From assembly GCA_003644895.1 (NCBI GenBank), contig QNDO01000034.1, forward strand, positions 1-11,191: 11,191 nt of DNA, given 5' to 3'. Positions 6,207 through 11,191 of the stretch are shown piece by piece. Every line of letters starts with the position of its first letter. Within the stretch, counting starts at the first letter, position 1. Source of the DNA: Candidatus Hydrothermota bacterium. GTDB taxonomy: Bacteria > Hydrothermota > Hydrothermia > UBA1063. The notes beneath the pieces were generated by a model that was not told the origin of the DNA, did no database searches, and saw only the letters and a list, made by a program, of their open reading frames with translations. Position numbers and translations under genes: made by a program.

Positions 6207-7845
6207 GAAGAAAAAACTGGGTGAGATTTTACTTGAGCTAGGGGTAATATCAGAAGAGGAACTAAGGATTGCATTAAAAGAGCAGAGCCGCACCGGAGAA
6301 AAACTGGGTGAAGTGATAACAAGACTGGGCTTTGCCACAGAAGAGGAGATACATATGGCAATAGCTCAGCAGGCCGGGACTCGATTCGTGGATCTCCGTG
6401 ATATTATAATAAATCCAGATGCACTTACTCTGGTTCCTGAGCATGTAGCCAAGGAATTTAAACTGGTCCCCATCAAAATAGATGATAACACTATCACAAT
6501 AGTTATATCAAACCCCTTCAATTTCAAAGCCATTGATACCATAAGGGAGATAACGGGTAGAGAGGTTATAGTATATACATCCAAGGAAGATGATATAGTA
6601 AAGGCACTGGAAAATGTCTACGGGTTTGCAGTCTCCATTGAAGAAGAAATCGAAAATAACATTAAGGAAGCTTTGAGAACTGTGACACCTGGAGCAGAAT
6701 CACAGCCTGTAGCTTCTCTCGTGAATAACTTTGTACTTAAAGCCCTGCAGTTAGATGCTACAGATATACATATTGAACCTTCTGAGAAGGTTACCAGGAT
6801 CAGATACAGAATCGACGGGGTGCTCCATAATATCTTCACCCTTCCTAAGAGATTACACCCGTCACTTGTCACCAGAATAAAAATCATATCCAATCTCGAT
6901 ATCGGGGAGCAGAGAATTCCCCAGGATGGTTCTTTCTCCCTTCCCTTCGGTATAAAAATGATCAACATCAGGGTATCAACCTATCCAACACCTCACGGAG
7001 AGAGCGTTGTTCTCAGAATACTGGAAAGAATAAATATCTTATTGGGCTTAGAAAAACTGGGATTCTCCGAAGAGAATCTCCAGATACTGAGGAGAATAAT
7101 ACGAAAACCTTATGGTATAATTGTGGCATGTGGGCCAACAGGTTCCGGGAAAACCACAACCCTCTACTCCATCCTCATGGAGTTAAATTCCCTGGAGAGG
7201 AACATAATGACCATAGAGGATCCCATAGAGTACCGTCTACCGCTTATAAAACAGGCACAGATAAATGAAAGGGCCGATTTCACATTCTCCAAAGCTTTAA
7301 GAAGTATATTAAGGCACGACCCGGACATCATAATGGTAGGGGAGATGAGGGACAAAGATACTGCAACTCTTGCCTTCCAGGCTGCCCTTACAGGACATCT
7401 GGTTCTGACCACGTTGCATGCAAACAATGCGGCTCAGGCAATCCCGAGACTGAGAAACCTGGGAGTTGATCCCTATTTGATTTCAGTTGGTCTCATAGGA
7501 GTGATTGCTCAGCGTCTAGTAAGGAAGGTCTGCGACTCATGTAAAAGGGAACGAACAATTACAGAAGAGGATATAGCGAGACTTATGTTACCCGAAGAAC
7601 TCATAGGTGTCAGAACGTACGATGGCAAGGGATGTGAGAAATGTTTTCATACTGGCTACAGAGGGAGAACAGGAATTTTTGAAATACTTGAAATTACACC
7701 CGCTGTTCAGGACCTCATATTGAAAGAAGCTCCACCAGGCGTCATAGAAAAAGCTGCCGGTTATAAGAGCATGTTCCAGGATGGCATAGAAAAGGTAAAG
7801 GCAGGAATTACAACACCTGAAGAGGTTATAAGAGTCACAGGATAA
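6193..7845 (+). CDS. mshE: Pilus assembly ATPase MshE (GspE/PilB family)
   Basis: A 550-residue hexameric ATPase that drives pilus extension at the cytoplasmic face. The MshEN domain opens with two 24-residue motifs, 8-31 and 37-60, each K-L-G...G...Q, separated by exactly five residues. This is the layout of the c-di-GMP-binding MshEN domain, although the first Arg of the consensus is Lys in both copies. The N2 domain with D-A-T-D-I-H-I-E-P lies at 188-196. The motor has Walker A G-P-T-G-S-G-K-T (314-321), an Asp box I-E-D-P-I-E-Y-R (341-348), Walker B around D-P-D-I-I-M-V-G-E (376-384), a His box T-T-L-H-A-N-N-A (406-413), and a zinc-binding tetracysteine C447/C450/C481/C484. Length is normal. 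The start is TTG, fixed by an upstream ribosome binding site and overlapping mshN by 14 nt. All catalytic residues are present. It is an extension, not a PilT retraction, ATPase. Confidence 0.96.
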   Translation: MKVSEKKKLGEILLELGVISEEELRIALKEQSRTGEKLGEVITRLGFATEEEIHMAIAQQAGTRFVDLRDIIINPDALTLVPEHVAKEFKLVPIKIDDNTITIVISNPFNFKAIDTIREITGREVIVYTSKEDDIVKALENVYGFAVSIEEEIENNIKEALRTVTPGAESQPVASLVNNFVLKALQLDATDIHIEPSEKVTRIRYRIDGVLHNIFTLPKRLHPSLVTRIKIISNLDIGEQRIPQDGSFSLPFGIKMINIRVSTYPTPHGESVVLRILERINILLGLEKLGFSEENLQILRRIIRKPYGIIVACGPTGSGKTTTLYSILMELNSLERNIMTIEDPIEYRLPLIKQAQINERADFTFSKALRSILRHDPDIIMVGEMRDKDTATLAFQAALTGHLVLTTLHANNAAQAIPRLRNLGVDPYLISVGLIGVIAQRLVRKVCDSCKRERTITEEDIARLMLPEELIGVRTYDGKGCEKCFHTGYRGRTGIFEILEITPAVQDLILKEAPPGVIEKAAGYKSMFQDGIEKVKAGITTPEEVIRVTG

Positions 7846-7846
7846 T

Positions 7847-9040
7847 ATGGACTTCATTTATGTGGCACTGGCAAAAAATGGAGAATTGAAAAAAGGGGTA
7901 TTACGTGCCGAAAATAAAAGTGAAGCTCAAGCTATTCTCCAATCCCTTGGTTTAAAACCTGTTAAAATTAAAAAAAGAATTAAAATTCCGCTCCTCGGCC
8001 AGAGGGAGAGGGTCAAGAGAAAAGACCTGATATTGTTTACCATGCAGCTCCATTCCGTTATCACCTCAGGGATACCTCTTACCACAGGACTGGATAGTAT
8101 CAAAGAAGAGATGGGAAATAAATATTTCAAGAAGGTTATAGATGAAATTAAACTCTCTCTTCTCGAAGGCAAAACTCTCTATGAAGCCTTCAGCTTTCAT
8201 AAAAAGGTATTCCCGCTAGTTTACCTGGGAACACTGAAGGTAGGAGAAGAAAGTGGAACTTTACCCAGAACTCTTGAGAGACTGATTCAGTTTCTCACAA
8301 AACAGGAGGAATTCATTTCTCAGGTGACCCATGCCCTCATCTATCCTGCTTTTGCCATCACCACCATTGTCTTTGCGGCTATCTTCTACATTGTGTATGT
8401 GTTACCCAAGGTACTAGAACTGGTCATGAGCCTGAATGTGGAGCTTCCTTTTATAACTATCTTACTCATCAATTTTGTAAAATTCTTAAAGACCTATGGA
8501 ATTGTCTTTCTCTGCATCGTTGTAGCAGTCCTGTTCATATTATTTTTCATGAGGAAAAGCTCTAGATACAGAATTATTTTTGATAAGATAGTGCTGAGAA
8601 CACCACTGGTTTCCAGAATACTTGGGAGATCACTTTATGCTCAGTTTTCAACTTTTTTAGCTATCATGCTGGAGGCAGGAGTAGATTTATCCACTTCCCT
8701 GGCACTCCTCGTGGAAACCGTGTCTAATACAGTTTTCAAAAAGAAAATACATCAGATCAAAGAACTTGTGGAAGGTGGAACTTCCCTTGGAGGAGCCTTC
8801 AGACTTCTTTACTTTCCACCGCTCTTTGTCTCCATGGTGGAGGTGGGAGAGGAAACTGGAAGATTACCTGCACAATTACACAATCTCGGTAATTACTATG
8901 AAAGAGAGCTTGAAAACATGGTAAGAAGACTTCAGGCTACCCTAGAGCCTGTATTGATCATTACCATAGGAATTTTTGCTGCTTTTATTTTTGTATCCAT
9001 TCTCCTTCCCATCTACCAGACAATATCAACTCTAAGGTGA
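7847..9040 (+). CDS. mshG: Inner-membrane platform protein MshG (PilC/GspF family)
   Basis: A 397-residue polytopic protein that receives the motion of the assembly ATPase and feeds pilins into the growing fibre. A small N-terminal domain (1-45), which in PilC/GspF proteins lies near the ATPase, precedes two repeated GspF domains (about 63-188 and 264-391). Each contains a G-E-x-[ST]-G motif (133-137 and 334-338) followed by L-P. Predicted membrane helices are at 165-188, 216-235 and 368-391; the last begins after the conserved L-E-P-V-L. Length matches the family. It starts one base after the mshE stop with no clear ribosome binding site of its own, so coupled translation is likely. Its stop overlaps the stop of the convergent minor pilin gene by 9 bp. 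It is the last gene of the plus-strand assembly cluster. Confidence 0.95.
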   Translation: MDFIYVALAKNGELKKGVLRAENKSEAQAILQSLGLKPVKIKKRIKIPLLGQRERVKRKDLILFTMQLHSVITSGIPLTTGLDSIKEEMGNKYFKKVIDEIKLSLLEGKTLYEAFSFHKKVFPLVYLGTLKVGEESGTLPRTLERLIQFLTKQEEFISQVTHALIYPAFAITTIVFAAIFYIVYVLPKVLELVMSLNVELPFITILLINFVKFLKTYGIVFLCIVVAVLFILFFMRKSSRYRIIFDKIVLRTPLVSRILGRSLYAQFSTFLAIMLEAGVDLSTSLALLVETVSNTVFKKKIHQIKELVEGGTSLGGAFRLLYFPPLFVSMVEVGEETGRLPAQLHNLGNYYERELENMVRRLQATLEPVLIITIGIFAAFIFVSILLPIYQTISTLR

Positions 9041-9835
9041 AACACAGGTATCAGCTGAAATGGAAACCCCATTCCAGATCACACATACTTTACAATCATT
9101 ACCCTGGTTTACCGATGAGAGGGAGAATTTATACAGTTCAGCTATGCCCCAGCTACAAAGGGTGGAAGAATTAAATATGTAAATTTCATCACCTGGTGGA
9201 ATATTTGTGAAAGTAGAAGTTCTATTCCTCCTTATTCGTGTGCAGTTTATGGTGGTGGAGGGCACAGATTTTATCCATATATTTGCACTGGATCTATTTG
9301 TTAAAACAAGTGTAAAGCTGGTGCAGGTTGTCCCACCGCCTCCTGCACCAGTTGCCGTAAGTTCAAGCTCAGAAATATAGACTAGAATATCATCGAAATC
9401 ACCGCTCCCCTGAGATTGGAACCTACCATCTGAAGGGGTAGCATTTTCACCATCAAATTTTCCGTTTACCCCAGCAGAGATAAGAACGGCTCCAATTGAT
9501 CCTATGGAAGTTCCATCAACATATATGGAATCTGAAGGATTTCCTCTATCTGCATAATATAAAAAAGGAATTCCTCTGATGGGATCCCTCGTGTATTTCT
9601 GTGGTATCTGGAGAGCCTGATAGGGGACGCTGTAGCCAGAACCTGCAGCCGGGAGAGAATCGTTTACAGTATAATAGGTAATTATCAGGTCCTTCATATC
9701 TTTCAATTCTTCTTCCGTCTGAGCAATCTTTTTTTGCTGGAAAGTTGTAAATACAAGAGGTAATGTCACGGCAATGACGATACCCACTAGAATTAATACA
9801 ATGGCAAGTTCTATTAATGTGAAGCCTCTTCGCAT
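9032..9835 (-). CDS. Minor pilin with extra six-cysteine C-terminal domain
   Basis: A 267-residue prepilin, much longer than its neighbours. The leader is M-R-R-G, cleaved before Phe5 (FTLIE, Glu at mature position 5), followed by a hydrophobic helix. The first globular domain (about 35-160) looks like a minor pilin or pseudopilin: Y-T-R-D-P-I-R-G-I-P-F-L-Y-Y near 81-94, G-A-V-L-I-S-A-G-V-N-G (115-125) and D-D-I-L-V-Y-I-S (148-155). A Gly/Thr linker (160-170) leads to a beta-rich domain (171-267) with cysteines at 171, 198, 227, 248, 251 and 264, enough for three disulfides. I do not recognise this domain. Long minor pilins with an added C-terminal domain often sit at the pilus tip and bind surfaces, so tip adhesin is the inferred role. 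A G-rich ribosome binding site precedes the ATG, 9 nt after the preceding pilin stop; the two form a minus-strand operon. Confidence 0.88.
   Translation of the reverse strand: MRRGFTLIELAIVLILVGIVIAVTLPLVFTTFQQKKIAQTEEELKDMKDLIITYYTVNDSLPAAGSGYSVPYQALQIPQKYTRDPIRGIPFLYYADRGNPSDSIYVDGTSIGSIGAVLISAGVNGKFDGENATPSDGRFQSQGSGDFDDILVYISELELTATGAGGGGTTCTSFTLVLTNRSSANIWIKSVPSTTINCTRIRRNRTSTFTNIPPGDEIYIFNSSTLCSWGIAELYKFSLSSVNQGNDCKVCVIWNGVSISADTCVSP
9316..9353. repeat. Inverted repeat at the domain junction of the minor pilin gene
   Basis: Bases 9318-9327 (CTGGTGCAGG) are an exact inverted copy of 9342-9351, with a 14-base loop. One A-T and one G-T pair extend the stem to 9316-9353. It lies within coding sequence, over the Gly/Thr linker that joins the pilin domain to the six-cysteine domain. 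No T-run follows on either strand, so it is not an obvious terminator. It may be a coincidence of codons for Gly, Ala, Thr and Cys. Confidence 0.6.
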
Positions 9836-9844
9836 CTCACCCCC

Positions 9845-10294
9845 CTATATTCTCAAAACACTATTGCCCCCGAACCTTCTGTACCGACCTGTGCTTATAT
9901 CACCATCATCGATCTTCTGGTCTATAAGAGAATCTACATCCGGGGGGATATTGGTAGTAATAATATAATTTCCACTATCTGAGAGATAATTCTGCCAAAG
10001 AATACTGAACCCCCCACCGTAAGGATTTGTCTTTTTTACTGTGAATCCCTTGGATTCAAGCTCAGTAATACCGTCGCTTTCAATCTTACCGTCGCCGTCT
10101 AAATCTCCTGGATAGCTACGGTACAAATTGAAATATGCTTCACAGGAGTTGTAATTTATTTGAAAAGATGATACCGTTGCATCAATTTTTGCAGATTTTC
10201 TGAGTACTGCTCCCCGAATCACCACAGCCAGAATCAAGCCTATAATGATCAAAACTATGCTCAATTCTAACAGCGTAAATCCTCCTCTTCGCAT
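9845..10294 (-). CDS. Type IV prepilin paralogous to the 231-683 pilin
   Basis: A 149-residue precursor with leader M-R-R-G-G, cleavage before Phe6, mature start FTLLE with Glu at position 5, and a hydrophobic helix to about residue 28. The body repeats the layout of the pilin at 231-683: Y-P-G-D then a DxDxDGxIE loop (64-72), N-P-Y-G-G (90-94), and I-D-x-K-I-D-D-G-D-I-S-T-G (124-136). Its C-terminal half is especially close to the truncated prepilin at the left edge. It has a single cysteine (51) and no disulfide loop. It is the first gene of a two-gene minus-strand operon with the long minor pilin. There is no ribosome binding site before the ATG; a promoter ends just upstream, so the message is probably leaderless. 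It could be an alternative major pilin or a minor pilin. Confidence 0.9.
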   Translation of the reverse strand: MRRGGFTLLELSIVLIIIGLILAVVIRGAVLRKSAKIDATVSSFQINYNSCEAYFNLYRSYPGDLDGDGKIESDGITELESKGFTVKKTNPYGGGFSILWQNYLSDSGNYIITTNIPPDVDSLIDQKIDDGDISTGRYRRFGGNSVLRI

Positions 10295-10300
10295 AAGTTA

Positions 10301-10329
10301 AATATAAGCTTTTCAATTAATTATGTCAA
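10301..10329 (-). promoter_or_regulatory. Sigma-70-type promoter of the minus-strand pilin operon
   Basis: On the minus strand, a perfect -35 TTGACA (10329-10324), a 17-bp spacer and a -10 TATATT (10306-10301). The expected start of transcription is at about 10294, the A of the pilin start codon. This predicts a leaderless mRNA, in agreement with the lack of a Shine-Dalgarno sequence. Confidence 0.78.
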
Positions 10330-10365
10330 CACTCCTTTTCGCTTACCCATACGTTTATACTCCAT

Positions 10366-10394
10366 TTGATACTTTTTTCTTTTCTCTTTATAAT
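10366..10394 (+). promoter_or_regulatory. Sigma-70-type promoter of metG
   Basis: A -35 TTGATA (10366-10371), a 17-bp spacer and a perfect -10 TATAAT (10389-10394). The start codon A at 10402 is the first purine at the expected start distance, so transcription probably begins on the ATG itself. No Shine-Dalgarno sequence is present. The -35 boxes of this and the divergent pilin promoter lie back to back, 36 bp apart. Confidence 0.8.
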
Positions 10395-10401
10395 AATCCC
10401 C

Positions 10402-11191
10402 ATGAATAAGAAGAAAGTCCTTGTTACAAGTGCATTACCATATGCAAATGGGCCATTACATATAGGTCATATAGCCGGTGCATATCTCCCAGCGGATATT
10501 TATACCAGGTATAAACGATTGAAGGGGGATTATGTGATCCATATCTGCGGGACAGATGAACATGGGGTAGCAATTACCATAAGAGCAGATAAGGAAGGTA
10601 AGACCCCTAAAGAAATTGTGGATTACTACCACGAGAATATCAAGGAGAGTTTCAAGGGGCTGGGAATTGAATTTGACAATTTCTCAAGGACTTCTTTACC
10701 ACTTCATCATAAAAATTCCCAGGAATTCTTTCTTAAACTTTACGAAAAGGGCCTTATTTATAAGAAGGATATAGAACAATACTACTGTGAAAACTGTAAA
10801 AGATTTCTTCCTGACAGATATGTTAAGGGAACATGTCCATACTGTGGCTATGAAAAGGCAAGGGGGGACCAGTGTGAAAAATGTGGAAGATGGCTTGAAC
10901 CTAAAGAGCTTGTCAATCCACGCTGTTCAATATGTGGTTCCACACCTGTACTCAAAAAATCCTTTCATTATTATTTCAAACTGAAATCCTTTGAAAAATC
11001 CTTGCTAGAATGGCTTCTCTCTAAAGATGACTGGAAGGAAAATGTAAAAAATACTGCAGTTTCATGGGTGAGAGAGGGGCTCCAGGATAGGGCAATCACC
11101 AGGGATCTGGAATGGGGAGTTCCAGTTCCTTTGAAAGAAGCTGCAGGAAAGGTACTCTATGTTTGGTTTGATGCCCCCATAGGTTATATTA
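10402..11191 (+). CDS. metG: Methionyl-tRNA synthetase, N-terminal part (3' end outside window)
   Basis: The frame is open from ATG 10402 to the window edge (263 residues). This class Ia aminoacyl-tRNA synthetase charges tRNA-Met in the cytoplasm. The catalytic Rossmann fold begins with V-L-V-T-S-A-L-P-Y-A-N-G-P-L and the signature H-I-G-H (20-23), then C-G-T-D-E-H-G (49-55). The connective insertion has two zinc knuckles: C129/C132/C145/C148 and C158/C161/C175/C178, all eight cysteines kept, i.e. the form with four CxxC pairs. Further conserved blocks are S-W-V-R-E-G-L (221-227), R-D-L-x-W-G-V-P-V-P (234-243) and W-F-D-A-P-I-G-Y-I (255-263). The KMSKS loop and the anticodon domain lie beyond the edge. 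It is a housekeeping gene unrelated to the pilus, marking the right border of the pilus locus. Start choice is supported by the family N-terminus and the adjoining promoter. Confidence 0.97.
   Translation, partial: MNKKKVLVTSALPYANGPLHIGHIAGAYLPADIYTRYKRLKGDYVIHICGTDEHGVAITIRADKEGKTPKEIVDYYHENIKESFKGLGIEFDNFSRTSLPLHHKNSQEFFLKLYEKGLIYKKDIEQYYCENCKRFLPDRYVKGTCPYCGYEKARGDQCEKCGRWLEPKELVNPRCSICGSTPVLKKSFHYYFKLKSFEKSLLEWLLSKDDWKENVKNTAVSWVREGLQDRAITRDLEWGVPVPLKEAAGKVLYVWFDAPIGYI

Noticed and set aside
3161..9040. Type II secretion system instead of a pilus
   Set aside because: The GspL/M/C-like proteins and ExeA/ExeB-like pair could suggest it. However, the K-L-M-N-E-G order, the MshEN domain and several pilin-type subunits with long bodies fit an MSHA-type pilus better. 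This is not fully excluded.
9774..9968. Plus-strand frame opposite the two minus-strand pilin genes
   Set aside because: It crosses the junction of two well-supported prepilin genes, has no ribosome binding site and gives a Pro/Ser/Ile-rich product with no recognisable features.
10787..10984. Plus-strand 65-residue frame inside metG
   Set aside because: It is out of frame with metG, whose frame covers the region with the conserved zinc-knuckle cysteines. It is a shadow.
1..11191. CRISPR arrays, tRNA or rRNA genes, insertion sequences, transposases
   Set aside because: I looked for spaced direct repeats, transposase motifs and cloverleaf-like segments and found none. Nearly all of the window is coding.

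Overview
The window carries a type IV pilus assembly locus of the MSHA (mannose-sensitive haemagglutinin) kind, flanked by prepilin genes and followed by the start of a methionyl-tRNA synthetase gene. A secretin, a GspC/PilP-like protein and prepilins point to a bacterium with an outer membrane. Base composition is moderately AT-rich, Arg is mostly AGA/AGG, Ile is often ATA, and the proteins are rich in Lys and Glu. This would fit a thermophile or an uncultured lineage related to one, but that is inference and I do not name a phylum.

Layout, plus strand. Positions 1-204 hold the C-terminal end of a prepilin. Positions 231-683 hold a complete 150-residue prepilin with a strong ribosome binding site, followed by a GC-rich hairpin at 699-721. 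Then come eight tightly packed genes, overlapping by 4-14 nt or separated by 1-2 nt: a PilM/PilN-fusion (MshI/GspL-like) protein, a PilO/GspM (MshJ)-like protein, a PilP/GspC (MshK)-like protein, the secretin MshL, the ExeA-like ATPase MshM, the TPR membrane protein MshN, the assembly ATPase MshE with a probable c-di-GMP-binding MshEN domain, and the platform protein MshG. As I recall it, the Vibrio order is mshI-J-K-L-M-N-E-G, and this order matches it exactly.

Layout, minus strand. Two further prepilin genes run toward mshG: a 149-residue pilin (10294-9845) paralogous to the one at 231-683, and a 267-residue minor pilin (9835-9032) with an extra six-cysteine C-terminal domain. The last one overlaps the end of mshG tail to tail by 9 bp.

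Plus strand, end. metG begins at 10402 and runs off the window. The 107-bp gap between the divergent pilin and metG genes holds two well-formed sigma-70-type promoters. Each is placed so that transcription would begin at or next to the start codon, so both mRNAs look leaderless.

Working model. The prepilins are inserted in the inner membrane and processed by a prepilin peptidase not encoded here. MshE powers assembly through MshG. The MshI/J/K-like proteins form the alignment complex joining the platform to the MshL secretin, with MshM/MshN as accessory factors. The 267-residue minor pilin is a candidate tip or surface-contact subunit. No retraction ATPase (PilT) or prepilin peptidase (PilD) gene lies in the window.
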